DNA of 64,000 bases from an uncultured Clostridia bacterium (lineage in GTDB: Bacteria; Bacillota; Clostridia; TANB77; CAG-508). The DNA lies in NCBI GenBank assembly GCA_934122235.1, contig CAKOWE010000001.1, positions 59,403 to 123,402 on the forward strand, in the 5' to 3' direction. The first letter of the stretch is position 1, and every line of letters starts with the position of its first letter. The position numbers and the translations under genes are program-made. Below are positions 54,120 through 63,373 of this stretch, piece by piece. Below the pieces are notes generated by a model, which worked only from the letters and a program-made list of their open reading frames with translations, made no database searches and was not told where the DNA came from.

Positions 54120-54873
54120 ATTATTAGATGCGAATTTTACAAGATTAAAAAAAAATAGTGTTTTTTGGATATTAATAATTGCGACAATACTAATATCTAT
54201 TGGAGCGTTAATAGGACAATATAGGGGATTATTGCTATCTAAAAAGTATGATGTTCCAATGAAAACAACGGAAGAATTAATGCTATCTTTTTTAGCTATA
54301 ATAGGATTTTTTATTGCAACATTTACAAGTATATTTGTTGGTGCCGAATATTCGAATGGCACAATAAGAAATAAAATAGTCGTAGGAAATAGTAGAATAA
54401 AAATCTTTTTGTCCAATTTAATTACTAGTATAGTAGTTGGGCTAATAATTGAATTTATGTATTTAATATTAATTGCAATTATTGCTATACCGTTGTTTCA
54501 AAAAATACAACTATCTGCATCTTCACTATTTTTCATTATTATTGATATAATAATGATTATAGTAGCATATTCTTCTTTATTTAATTGCATAGCTATGTTA
54601 TGTTCTGATGTAATAATATCAACAATATTTTCTATTATATTAACTTTAGTATTGCTAATTTCTTTACAAATAATTTCATTTAAATCTAATACAATATTAA
54701 ATATAATTCCCACAAGGCAAGCAATATTAATGCCATACTTGTTAAAAAATATTAATGTGGAAAATAATGATATAGACATAAATATTGAAAAGCTATCTTT
54801 ATATTCAGCAGTGTTTGTATTATTAGTAAATAGTATAGGTATATATTATTTCAATAAAAAAAATTTAAAATAA
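54112..54873 (+). CDS. ABC-2 type permease
   Basis: This 253-residue membrane protein has six hydrophobic segments and a short cytoplasmic N-terminus, and fits the ABC-2 permease partner of the ATPase. EYSNGTIRNKIVVGNSRIKI (about residues 79-98) is the coupling region typical of BcrB/ABC2 immunity permeases. I use ATG 54112, with GGAGGTG upstream inside the ATPase gene. The substrate may be a peptide antibiotic or lipid. Confidence 0.9.
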   Translation: MYKLLDANFTRLKKNSVFWILIIATILISIGALIGQYRGLLLSKKYDVPMKTTEELMLSFLAIIGFFIATFTSIFVGAEYSNGTIRNKIVVGNSRIKIFLSNLITSIVVGLIIEFMYLILIAIIAIPLFQKIQLSASSLFFIIIDIIMIIVAYSSLFNCIAMLCSDVIISTIFSIILTLVLLISLQIISFKSNTILNIIPTRQAILMPYLLKNINVENNDIDINIEKLSLYSAVFVLLVNSIGIYYFNKKNLK

Positions 54874-55454
54874 AAGAATGATTTTGACTTTGTATGTTAT
54901 TTTAGATTTATAGGTAATAGTTGTTCTTTTTTTACTAATTATAAAATTTGATGTTTGTAGAAGTCATTCTCTATTTAATTTCAAAATTTGAAGTTGATCG
55001 GATGGAGGTATATATGAAGAGAAAGTTAAAAATAAAAAGATAACCTTTAGATTTAATAAAAAGTATTATACTATTAAGCCAAAGAATACAATAAAAGTAA
55101 AATTTATAAAATAATTAAAGATTTGCGAAAAGAATATGAAAGATATAGGATTTCTTAGATATAGAAATAGGTTTAATTATGCAAAAAATATTTGATGAAT
55201 AATGACGGCATAAAATACAAGGTGTTAGTGTACCTTGTATTTTTTATAAAAAAATGCTAAAATAGTAATATTAAATAGAAGAATATATTTAGTTTTAAAT
55301 AGTTTTATTTAATGTTAATGAGTTGAGAAATAAAGATTGTGATCGAATTTGTGTAAATGGAAAATTTAGTAAAAAATATCAACATAAAATGAAAATTTAT
55401 TGCAACTATAGATTGATAAAGAAGTATTTATATATAGGTCACAAGGAGGAAAAT
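54874..55454 (+). other. 581-base region with a degenerate small ORF and terminator
   Basis: A GGAGG-preceded ATG at 55014 opens a nine-codon ORF (MKRKLKIKR). A one-base change in its A-run would extend it to about 36 basic residues (ITFRFNKKYYTIKPKN, VKFIK). It looks decayed. The terminator is listed separately; the last 200 bases hold the uvrB leader. Confidence 0.4.
55212..55246 (+). terminator. terminator upstream of uvrB
   Basis: A 12-bp perfect stem (55212-55223 with 55232-55243, AAAATACAAGGT arm) is followed by T. Confidence 0.8.
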
Positions 55455-57411
55455 ATGTTTAATCTACATTCAGAATACAAACCGACAGGAGATCAACCAC
55501 AAGCAATAGAAAAATTGTCACAAGGAATAAAAGAAGGTAAAAAGTTTCAAACACTTTTAGGAGTAACAGGTTCACGGAAAGACATTTACAATAGCTAATG
55601 TAATACAAAAGGTTCAAAAACCAACACTTGTGTTAGCACATAACAAAACACTAGCGGGTCAACTATATAGTGAGTTTAAGGAATTTTTTCCAGAAAATAA
55701 TGTTGAGTATTTTGTATCTTATTATGATTATTACCAACCAGAGGCATATATTGTAAAATCAGATACGTATATAGAAAAAGACGCTTCAATTAATGATGAA
55801 ATAGATAAATTGCGCCATTCAGCAACTGCAGCATTATTTGAGACAAAAAATGTAATAGTAGTAGCTTCAGTTTCTTGTATATATGGATTAGGAGATCCAA
55901 TAGATTATGAAAATTTAATAATATCATTGAGACCAGGAATGGAAAAAAGCAGAGACGAAGTGTTAAAAAAATTAGTAAAAATGCAATACACAAGAAATGA
56001 AATAGATTTTAAAAGAGGAACTTTTAGAGCAAAGGGAGATATAGTAGAAATATATCCATCAGGAGAAAACGAAAAAGCAATAAGAGTAGAATTTTTTGGA
56101 GATGAAATAGATAAAATATCTGAAATAAATCCATTAACAGGGAAAAGTATCGGAACAAGGAATCATGTTATGATATTCCCAAATTCACACTATGTAACAA
56201 CAGACGAAAAAAGAGATAAAGCATTAGAATCAATAGAAAAAGAAATGGAAGAGAGAGTTAAGTATTTTAAATCACAAAATAAATTTATTGAAGCACAAAG
56301 AATAGAAGAAAGAACAAATTTTGATATAGAAATGTTAAAAGAAACAGGCTTTTGTCAAGGAATAGAAAATTATTCAAGACATATTAGTGGAAGACCAGCT
56401 GGAAGTGCACCTTATACATTGTTTGATTATTTCCCAGATGATTTTTTGCTTGTAGTAGATGAATCACATGTGACATTACCACAAGTCAGAGGAATGTATA
56501 ATGGAGACAAAGCAAGAAAAGATTCGCTTGTAAATTATGGATTTAGATTGCCTTCAGCATATGATAATAGACCATTAAAATTTGAAGAATTTGAAGATAG
56601 AATAAACCAGTGCATATTCGTTAGTGCTACTCCAGCAGAATACGAAAAAGAACATTCTAAAGGAGAAATAGTAGAACAAATAATAAGACCAACAGGATTA
56701 TTAGATCCTAAAATAGAAGTAAAACCAATAGAAAATCAAATAGATGATTTGATAGTAGAAATAAGAAAAAGAGTAGAAAAAAACGAAAGAGTATTAGTAA
56801 CAACTTTAACTAAAAAAATGGCAGAGGATTTAACAGCATATTTGAAAAACATTGATATAAAAGTAAATTATATGCATTCGGATATAAAAGCATTAGAAAG
56901 AATGGAAATAATAAGAAATTTGCGACTTGGAGAATTTGATGTATTAGTTGGAATTAACTTATTAAGAGAGGGATTAGATATTCCAGAAGTATCGTTGGTT
57001 GCGATACTAGACGCAGACAAAGAAGGTTTCCTTCGCTCAGAAAGATCTTTAATTCAAACAATTGGACGTGCTGCAAGAAATTCTGATGGAAAAGTTATAA
57101 TGTATGCAGATGAATTAACAGAATCTATGGAAAAAGCAATATCAGAAACCAATAGAAGAAGACAAATTCAAGAACAATATAACAAAGAACATAATATAAC
57201 GCCACAAACAATTAAAAAATCAATAAGAGATACTATAAAAGCAACAGTAGTAGAAGATATACAAGCTAAATATGACATAAATGCAGGAGAAACAATCGAA
57301 GACATTATAAATAAATTAACAGATGAAATGTTAAAATGTGCAACACAAATGGAATTTGAAAAAGCAGCAGAATTAAGAGATAAGATAAAAGAATTAGAAA
57401 CATTGTTGTAA
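55455..57411 (+). CDS. uvrB: excinuclease ABC subunit B, split by a CGG +1 frameshift
   Basis: UvrB is the damage-verifying helicase-like subunit of nucleotide excision repair. The first frame (40 codons from ATG 55455, AAGGAGG upstream) has EYKPTGDQPQAIEKLSQGIK and ends inside Walker A (LLGVTGS) at CGG 55575-55577, with a stop 7 codons later. Skipping C55575 completes GKTFTIANVIQ and continues 611 residues: the beta-hairpin region YYDYYQPEAYI, DESHVTLPQVRGMYNGDKAR, VSATPAEYE, INLLREGLDIPEVSLVAILD, IGRAARN and a C-terminal UVR motif (MEFEKAAELRDKIKELE). The total of 651 residues is normal. Without the shift the P-loop is cut in two. Confidence 0.94.
55575..55577 (+). other. CGG shift site in uvrB (TCA C GGA)
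   Basis: The in-frame CGG follows a TCA Ser codon inside the Walker A motif. Skipping C55575 gives the essential Gly before Lys-Thr. Confidence 0.93.
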
Positions 57412-57450
57412 GTATATGCATATCAGACAAAGTTTAAAGGAGGAATAAAA

Positions 57451-58032
57451 ATGAAAAAAATACTTGTAGCTACAACTAATAAAGGAAAACTACGCGAAAT
57501 AAAAGAAATATTAGTAGATTATGAATTGATTTCACTAGATGAAATAAACTGCAAAATAGATGTAGTAGAAGATGGAACAACATTTAAAGAAAATGCACTA
57601 AAGAAAGCAAGAGAGATTTCAAATGCGACAAATATGAGTTGCATAGCCGATGATAGTGGACTTTGTATAGACGAATTTAATGGGTGGCCAGGCGTAATAA
57701 CAGCAAGATGTTTAGGAAAAAATGTTACATGGGAAGAAAAAAATAGATATATATTAGAAAAAATGAAAGACTTACCAAAAGAAAAAAGAGGAGCTAAGCA
57801 TTGCGTAAGTATTGCTTATGTAGATATAAGTGGTAAAGAAATAGTAGTACAAGCTGAAAATATAGGAAGTATTGCAAAAATACCCAAAGGAGAAAATGGA
57901 TTTGGATTTGATGCAATATTTGAATTGCCAGACGGAAGAACACAAGCAGAATTGTCAGCAGAAGAAAAAAATGCAATTAGTAGTAGAAGAAAAGCATTGG
58001 AAATGTTAAAAGAAAAAATCAAAAATCTTTAA
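57451..58032 (+). CDS. rdgB: XTP/dITP diphosphatase (RdgB/HAM1)
   Basis: This house-cleaning enzyme hydrolyses non-canonical purine triphosphates to prevent their entry into DNA. The 193-residue protein shows ATTNKGKLREIKEIL, the catalytic ADDSGLCIDEFNGWPGVITA (about residues 67-86), and KGENGFGFDAIFELPDGRT with AELSAEEKN near the C-terminus. The start has GGAGG upstream. It lies 40 bases after uvrB and is likely cotranscribed. Confidence 0.96.
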   Translation: MKKILVATTNKGKLREIKEILVDYELISLDEINCKIDVVEDGTTFKENALKKAREISNATNMSCIADDSGLCIDEFNGWPGVITARCLGKNVTWEEKNRYILEKMKDLPKEKRGAKHCVSIAYVDISGKEIVVQAENIGSIAKIPKGENGFGFDAIFELPDGRTQAELSAEEKNAISSRRKALEMLKEKIKNL

Positions 58033-58063
58033 AACTAATTTATAAAAAGAAAGAGGTTGAATT

Positions 58064-59005
58064 ATGAAAAAAATAATAGCAGTATTTATTACATTCTTTT
58101 TAATAATAGGGATTATATTTATTGCTTTAGGAAATGGAAATAGTAAAACTATAAAAAATGATCAAATAACAGTAGTGACTTCTCTTTTTCCAGAATATGA
58201 TTTTGTAAAGCAAATTGGAAAGGACAAAGTAAATGTAGAAATATTACTTCCACCCGGAACTGAAAGTCACACGTATGAACCAACTCCCAATGATATAGTA
58301 AATATTAATAATTCTGATTTGTTTATTTATACAAGTGATAATATGGAGCCTTGGGCAAAAAAAATTGCAAATAGTATAGATTCCGATACAACGATAATAC
58401 AAGCAGGAAATAATATAAATTTAATAGAAATAGAGCATAATCATGATGAACATGAAGGAGAAAATGAAGAAAGTCACCAATATGATACCCATGTATGGCT
58501 AAATCCATTAAATTCCATACAAATGGTAAAAAATATAACAGATAAATTATGTGAAATTTCACCAGAAAATGCAGAATTTTTTAGAACAAATGCAGAGGAA
58601 TATATTAATGAGTTAAGAGAATTAGATAAAGAAATAGAAGAAACTATTAAAGCTTCAAAAAGAAATAGATTAGTTTTTGGAGGAGAATTTGCATATATAT
58701 ATTTTATAAATAGATATAATTTAATATACACAACTGCTTATGACGGTTGTGGAGAAGGTGCAGAGCCTAGTGTTTCAAAAATAAAAGAAGTTATTGATAT
58801 AATAAATAGTGAACAAATTCCAGTAGTATTTTATGAAGAACTTTCAGAGGGAAAAGTTGCAAATATGATAGCTTCTGAAACAAATGCAAAAGCATGTGTT
58901 TTTAATACTGCACACAATGTAACAAGTGAAGAATTAAAAAATGGTGTAACATATATAACTCTAATGAAAGAAAATTTAGAAAAAGTAAAACAAGCATTAA
59001 ATTAA
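58064..59005 (+). CDS. ZnuA-like metal-binding substrate protein
   Basis: This 313-residue exported protein belongs to the zinc/manganese substrate-binding family. It has a hydrophobic N-terminal segment (7-24) without a lipobox cysteine and the metal ligand in GTESHTYEPTPNDI. A His/Asp/Glu-rich loop follows (HNHDEHEGENEES, about residues 126-138), and ligands lie in DTHVWLNPLN and YEELSEG. The His-rich loop is typical of zinc-selective members. No ATPase or permease gene lies beside it, so it is an orphan. It would be membrane-tethered or released. Confidence 0.88.
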   Translation: MKKIIAVFITFFLIIGIIFIALGNGNSKTIKNDQITVVTSLFPEYDFVKQIGKDKVNVEILLPPGTESHTYEPTPNDIVNINNSDLFIYTSDNMEPWAKKIANSIDSDTTIIQAGNNINLIEIEHNHDEHEGENEESHQYDTHVWLNPLNSIQMVKNITDKLCEISPENAEFFRTNAEEYINELRELDKEIEETIKASKRNRLVFGGEFAYIYFINRYNLIYTTAYDGCGEGAEPSVSKIKEVIDIINSEQIPVVFYEELSEGKVANMIASETNAKACVFNTAHNVTSEELKNGVTYITLMKENLEKVKQALN

Positions 59006-59088
59006 AATAATACAAAATTTGTATTGTATAATAATTTTTAATTGGTATATAATCTAACTATAAATTATTAAGAAGGGAGATATATATC

Positions 59089-60162
59089 ATGAGTAAATTA
59101 AAGGTAGTGCAATATGGTGTAGGAAAAATGTCTTTGTACACAATGCGTTATGTGTATGAAAAAGGAGGAGAAATTGTTGGAGCAATAGATATAAATCCAG
59201 CAGTTATCGGAAAAGATATAGGAGATATATTAGGAACAGAAAAGAAAAATGTTTTTGTAACATCAGCAGAAAATGCAAAAGAAATGTTAGAAAAGGTAAA
59301 ACCGGATATATGTATAGTTACTACAATGAGCTTATTAAATGATTTAGAAAGTCCATTAATGTTATGTGCAGAACTTGGTATAAATGCTATAACAACATGT
59401 GAAGAAGCTTTTTATCCTGAAAATTCAAATCCTGTATTAACACACAAAATAGATGAACTAGCAAAGAAAAATAATTGTACAATTTCAGGAAGCGGATATC
59501 AAGATATATATTGGGGACAACTTGTAACAAGTGTGGCTGCTTCAACACATAAAATAACAAAAATAAAAGGAAGCTCAAGCTATAATGTTGAGGAGTACGG
59601 AATCGCATTAGCAAAAGCTCATGGAGCAGGATTATCATTAAAAGATTTTGAAGAACAAATAGCTTCAGCAGACAATATAAGTGATGAAGAAAGGCAAAAG
59701 TTAATAAACTCTGGAGAGTTTTTACCGTCATATATGTGGAATGTAAATGGTTGGTTATGTTCAAAATTAGGATTAACACCAATTAGTCAAACTCAAAAAT
59801 GTGTACCACAAACTTATAAAGAAGATATATTTTCATCAACTTTAAATATGACAGTAAAAGCAGGAGATGCAACAGGAATGAGTGCTGTGGTGACAACAAA
59901 AACACAAGAAGGAATAGAAATAGAAACAGAATGCATAGGAAAAGTATATTCAAAAGATGATTATGATAAAAATGAATGGACAATTGAAGGTGAACCAACA
60001 ACGACATTAGTGATTGCAAGACCAAATACAGTTGAATTAACTTGTGCAACAATCGTAAATAGAATACCAGATGTAATAAAAGCTAAACCTGGATATGTTA
60101 CAACAGAAAAATTTGGAGATTTAGAATATAGAACAAAATCTTTAGATGAATATTTGAAATAA
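59089..60162 (+). CDS. DapB-fold dehydrogenase (2,4-diaminopentanoate dehydrogenase-like)
   Basis: This 357-residue NAD(P)H-dependent oxidoreductase has an N-terminal Rossmann segment (LKVVQYGVGKMSLYTMRYVY, then EIVGAIDINPAVIGKDIGDI) and a TMSLLNDLESPLMLC region as in dihydrodipicolinate reductase-like proteins. Its length and C-terminal half fit the group containing 2,4-diaminopentanoate dehydrogenase of clostridial ornithine breakdown rather than true DapB (about 250-270). No other ornithine genes are nearby, so the substrate is uncertain. AAGGGAG precedes the ATG and a terminator follows. Confidence 0.78.
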   Translation: MSKLKVVQYGVGKMSLYTMRYVYEKGGEIVGAIDINPAVIGKDIGDILGTEKKNVFVTSAENAKEMLEKVKPDICIVTTMSLLNDLESPLMLCAELGINAITTCEEAFYPENSNPVLTHKIDELAKKNNCTISGSGYQDIYWGQLVTSVAASTHKITKIKGSSSYNVEEYGIALAKAHGAGLSLKDFEEQIASADNISDEERQKLINSGEFLPSYMWNVNGWLCSKLGLTPISQTQKCVPQTYKEDIFSSTLNMTVKAGDATGMSAVVTTKTQEGIEIETECIGKVYSKDDYDKNEWTIEGEPTTTLVIARPNTVELTCATIVNRIPDVIKAKPGYVTTEKFGDLEYRTKSLDEYLK

Positions 60163-60206
60163 CCAAAAAAGCCAAATAACGAAATTTCGTTGTTTGGCTT
60201 TTTTGG
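60163..60206. terminator. bidirectional terminator
   Basis: A near-perfect stem of about 22 bp (60163-60184 with 60185-60206, CCAAAAAAGCCAAA arm) lies between convergent genes. Confidence 0.85.
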
Positions 60207-60207
60207 A

Positions 60208-60423
60208 TTAAGAAATAGGTTCAAACATAAACGTAGTTATTCCATCGCAAAAACAGATGGAACAGTTAAGGTGATAATTATTTTTTGCATATACTATGAG
60301 AGATGTAATACCACTATAACCAGAAGCGTATAAATCTGTGCCACAACAAACGTTAATTAGATGTAGTTTTTTCCAAAAAGGAACCTTTGCTATAAACCGA
60401 AATTTTAAATTGCGTTTGAACAT
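60208..60423 (-). CDS. small hypothetical protein with an in-frame CGG
   Basis: This 71-codon ORF has AGGAGG 8 bases before its ATG and ends against a terminator, so it is probably real. It encodes a basic N-terminus and a Cys/Tyr-rich middle (NVCCGTDLYASGYSGITSLI, CSICFCDG). I do not know the family. Codon 9 is CGG (60399-60397). Here a skip of the C would give Gly-Leu-stop, so either CGG is read normally (as Arg) in this gene, or the long ORF is not expressed. It is the only exception to the CGG rule in the window. Confidence 0.45.
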   Translation of the reverse strand: MFKRNLKFRFIAKVPFWKKLHLINVCCGTDLYASGYSGITSLIVYAKNNYHLNCSICFCDGITTFMFEPIS

Positions 60424-60501
60424 ATATTTTCCTCCTAAAATTTAATAAATATATTATATCATAAAAATAGGAAAATATCAAAAGTGTATATAAATAAGGG
60501 C

Positions 60502-60530
60502 TTGACAAATTGGCATAAACGAAATATAAT
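60502..60530 (+). promoter_or_regulatory. consensus promoter of a very short transcription unit
   Basis: TTGACA (60502-60507) and TATAAT (60525-60530) are 17 bases apart, with a terminator starting 18 bases later. Confidence 0.75.
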
Positions 60531-60547
60531 AAATATATAATTTATAT

Positions 60548-60584
60548 GGGGGCAAATTTTTTGTTTTGCCCTCTTTCTTTTTTA
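60548..60584 (+). terminator. terminator directly after the promoter
   Basis: A 9-bp stem GGGGGCAAA/TTTGCCCTC (one G-U) is followed by T-rich sequence. Confidence 0.7.
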
Positions 60585-60680
60585 TTAATTCTAAAAAATT
60601 TTCCAATATAAAAAAATAGATAATTATGTTATTATGCCAAATCATGTACATATGGTTTGTGTTATTTCAAAAAATAACAA

Positions 60681-60707
60681 CGGGTCGTCGGGGACGCCGA
60701 CCCCTAC
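60681..60707. repeat. REP-like palindromic repeat, copy 1
   Basis: This 27-base GC-rich imperfect palindrome (core GGGTCGTCGGGGACGCCGAC) is the reverse complement of 61001-61027 inside the RAYT gene. Confidence 0.8.
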
Positions 60708-60810
60708 AAAAATCGAATAAATATATAGCAATGAGTATTTGATTATACAAAGAGGATATTCATGAATAATGAATTATCCAAAAGGAAAAAACATATTATC
60801 AAGAATTGTA

Positions 60811-60832
60811 GGGGGCGGTGTTCCCGACTACT
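60811..60832. repeat. REP-like palindromic repeat, diverged copy
   Basis: GTAGGGGGCGGTGTTCCCGA is a variant of the element at 61001-61020, in the same orientation. Confidence 0.6.
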
Positions 60833-60880
60833 CGAATAAATATATAGCAATGAGTATTCGATTATACAAGGAGGATATTT

Positions 60881-61420
60881 ATGAATAATGAATTACCTAA
60901 AAGAAAAAATATAAGAATACCAGGATATGATTATTCAAAACCAGGATATTATTTCATAACAATATGTACCAAAAACAGAAAAAACATATTATCAAGAATT
61001 GTAGGGGTCGGCGTCCCCGACGACCCGTATAATAAATATGTAAAAAAGCAATTGCAAAATTGTGATAATTACCAAATTCAATTAACATATATTGGTACAA
61101 TTGTTGAGAAATATATAAATTATATATATAAAGAAATAAAAATAGATAATTATGTTATTATGCCAAATCATGTACATATGGTTTGTGTTATTTCAAAAAA
61201 TAACAACGAGTCATCGAGGACACCAAACCGTACAAAGGTGCAAATACCATTTTTGGTATCGACTTTTAAAAGATTTATAAATAAAGAATGCAATAATTCT
61301 ATATGGCAAAGAAATTATTATGAACATGTAATAAGAAATGAGAATGAATATATAAAAATATTAGAATATATAGAAAATAACCCATTTGATTGGAAAAATG
61401 ACAAATATTTTTTAGAGTAG
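60881..61420 (+). CDS. REP-associated tyrosine transposase (RAYT, Y1_Tnp)
   Basis: This 179-residue single-domain transposase of the IS200-like Y1 family is of the type linked to REP palindromes. It shows RIPGYDYSKPGYYFITICTK, IMPNHVHMVCVI (the HUH histidine pair, about residues 95-106) and RNYYEHVIRNENEYIKILEY with the catalytic Tyr, ending YIENNPFDWKND. A REP-like palindrome (61001-61027) lies inside the gene, encoding VGVGVPDDP. GGAGG precedes the ATG. It is intact, unlike the copies upstream. Confidence 0.92.
   Translation: MNNELPKRKNIRIPGYDYSKPGYYFITICTKNRKNILSRIVGVGVPDDPYNKYVKKQLQNCDNYQIQLTYIGTIVEKYINYIYKEIKIDNYVIMPNHVHMVCVISKNNNESSRTPNRTKVQIPFLVSTFKRFINKECNNSIWQRNYYEHVIRNENEYIKILEYIENNPFDWKNDKYFLE
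61001..61027. repeat. REP-like palindrome inside the RAYT gene
   Basis: GTAGGGGTCGGCGTCCCCGA and its continuation match 60681-60707 in inverted orientation. The element keeps the reading frame open. Confidence 0.8.
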
Positions 61421-61422
61421 GG

Positions 61423-62058
61423 GTGATTAAAATTAACATATTAGAATTAATATATCCAAAAACATGTGGGATGTGTAATAAAATATCAAAATCATACATA
61501 TGTAATAAATGTAAACTAAAATTGAAAAAAATATTAAAATTAAATAAAATTAATTTTAATGATAAATATTTTGATTCACTCACATATTTGTTTAGATATG
61601 AAGGAAATATTAGAACTATGATATTAGAATATAAATTTAAGGATAAATCATATTTATATAAATTTTTTTCAGAAATTATAGTAAATAATTGTAATTTAAA
61701 AAACAAGTATGATATAATACTACCAGTTCCAATACATAAAAAAAGGAAGTTACAAAGAGGATATAATCAATCCGAATTGATAGCAAAAGATATTGCAAAA
61801 AATATTGATATAGAATATAGTAATAGTGTATTACAAAAAATAAAAAACACATTACCACAAAGTTCATTAAACAAATCACAAAGAATTAATAATGTGTTAG
61901 GAGTGTATAGCATTATAAAACCACAATATATAAATGACAAAAAAATAATATTAATGGATGATATATATACAACTGGAAGTACAGTAAATGAATGTTCAAA
62001 AATTTTAAAGAAGAACGGAGCTATTTTAGTTGATGTTTTAACATTAGCTAAAGACTGA
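61423..62058 (+). CDS. comF: ComF family phosphoribosyltransferase-like protein
   Basis: This 211-residue ComF protein is linked to DNA uptake in competent bacteria. It has a zinc-ribbon start (PKTCGMCNKISKSYICNKCK, about residues 9-28), LPVPIHKKRKLQRGYNQSEL, and the PRPP-binding loop ILMDDIYTTGSTVNEC near residue 178. It begins at GTG 61423 two bases after the transposase stop, with GGGG as a weak ribosome site. Biochemical activity in this family is not settled. Confidence 0.88.
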   Translation: MIKINILELIYPKTCGMCNKISKSYICNKCKLKLKKILKLNKINFNDKYFDSLTYLFRYEGNIRTMILEYKFKDKSYLYKFFSEIIVNNCNLKNKYDIILPVPIHKKRKLQRGYNQSELIAKDIAKNIDIEYSNSVLQKIKNTLPQSSLNKSQRINNVLGVYSIIKPQYINDKKIILMDDIYTTGSTVNECSKILKKNGAILVDVLTLAKD

Positions 62059-62091
62059 AAAGTGCTTCAAGAATTAAAGGAGGATGTAAAA

Positions 62092-63351
62092 ATGGGAGAA
62101 ACAATAGCAATAGTAATGGCTGCTGGAAAAGGAACAAGAATGAAATCAAAAAAATCAAAATTAGTACATCAAATTTATGGAAAAGAACTTGTAAAAAGAG
62201 CTGTTGAAAATGCTAGAAAAGCAGATATAAATGAAATAATAACAGTAGTAGGATATCAAAAAGAACAAGTTCAAGCAGTTTTAGGTGATAGTGTAAAATA
62301 TGCAATTCAAAATGAAATGTTAGGAACTGGGCATGCTGTAATGCAAACAAAAAAATATTTACAAGGGAAAAAAGGAAAAGTTGTAATATTAAATGGAGAT
62401 GTGCCAATATTAAGACCAACTACAATTAAATCTTTAGTTGAAAAAAGTATAGAAAGAAAAGAATATGCTACTTTGTTAACAGCAATATATGATAATCCAT
62501 CTGGATATGGAAGAATTATTCGTGATGAAGGTGGAAATGTAAAAGCTATAGTAGAAGATAAAGATGCAACAGAAACACAAAAAGAAATAAAAGAAATAAA
62601 TGCTGGAATTTATTGCTTTGACATAGAAGAATTATTAGTTGCCTTGGATGAAATTACTCCAAACAATTCACAGGGTGAGTACTATTTGACAGATGTAATA
62701 AAAATAATGAATGACAAGGGATTAAAAACAGGAGCAGTAATTGTAGAAGATAATACAGAAATATTAGGTGTAAATGACAAAGTTCAATTAGAATTATTAA
62801 CAAGAGTATTAAGATTAAGAATAAATACTGAACACATGAGAAATGGTGTTACAATAGAAGATATAAATACAGCGTATATATATGATGATGTTGAAATAGG
62901 ATCAGATACAGTAATACATCCTAATACTACTATAAAATCTGGTGTAAAAATTGGTGAAGATTGTGAAATAGGACCAAATGCTTACATCAGAGAGGGATGT
63001 GAATTAGCAAATAAAGTAAAAATTGGAAGCTTTGTAGAAATAAAAAAAGCAAAAATAGCAGAAGGAACAAAAGTACCACATTTATCTTATATGGGTGACT
63101 GTGAAATTGGAGCAAAAACTAACATTGGTTGTGGTACAATTACATGTAATTATGATGGATTTAATAAAAGCAAAACAATTATAGGAGATAATTCTTTTAT
63201 TGGTTCAAATACAAACTTAGTGGCACCTGTAACATTAGGAAACAATACATTTGTTGCAGCAGGCTCAACAATTACAGATGATGTTCCAGATTATGCTTTA
63301 GCAATAGCTAGACAAAGACAAATAAATAAGGAAGATTGGAATAAAAAATAA
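62092..63351 (+). CDS. glmU: bifunctional GlmU
   Basis: GlmU acetylates glucosamine-1-phosphate and couples it to UTP, giving UDP-GlcNAc for peptidoglycan. From ATG 62092 (AGGAGG 8 bases upstream) it has 419 residues: AIVMAAGKGTRMKSKKSKLV, QNEMLGTGHAVMQTKK, LNGDVPILR, and the left-handed beta-helix (GSDTVIHPNTTIKSGVKIGE) with IGCGTITCNYDGFNKSKTII and NTFVAAGSTITDDVP. It is somewhat shorter than the usual 450-460, lacking part of the C-terminal acetyltransferase tail. A longer ORF start lies in the ribosome site. It links to GlmS in the same pathway. Confidence 0.95.
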   Translation: MGETIAIVMAAGKGTRMKSKKSKLVHQIYGKELVKRAVENARKADINEIITVVGYQKEQVQAVLGDSVKYAIQNEMLGTGHAVMQTKKYLQGKKGKVVILNGDVPILRPTTIKSLVEKSIERKEYATLLTAIYDNPSGYGRIIRDEGGNVKAIVEDKDATETQKEIKEINAGIYCFDIEELLVALDEITPNNSQGEYYLTDVIKIMNDKGLKTGAVIVEDNTEILGVNDKVQLELLTRVLRLRINTEHMRNGVTIEDINTAYIYDDVEIGSDTVIHPNTTIKSGVKIGEDCEIGPNAYIREGCELANKVKIGSFVEIKKAKIAEGTKVPHLSYMGDCEIGAKTNIGCGTITCNYDGFNKSKTIIGDNSFIGSNTNLVAPVTLGNNTFVAAGSTITDDVPDYALAIARQRQINKEDWNKK

Positions 63352-63373
63352 ATTTAAAAATTAATTATAAAAA

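Larger units (their letters stand above)
60424..60880. other. 457-base region of RAYT remnants and REP-like palindromes
   Basis: After a promoter-terminator pair come partial copies of the transposase gene that follows. 60614-60680 repeats most of 61139-61207. A segment near 60755-60815 repeats the gene start fused to a later part, with the middle missing. Two copies of a leader (ATATATAGCAATGAGTATT, about 60718 and 60837) precede ATGAATAATGAATTA. Confidence 0.7.
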
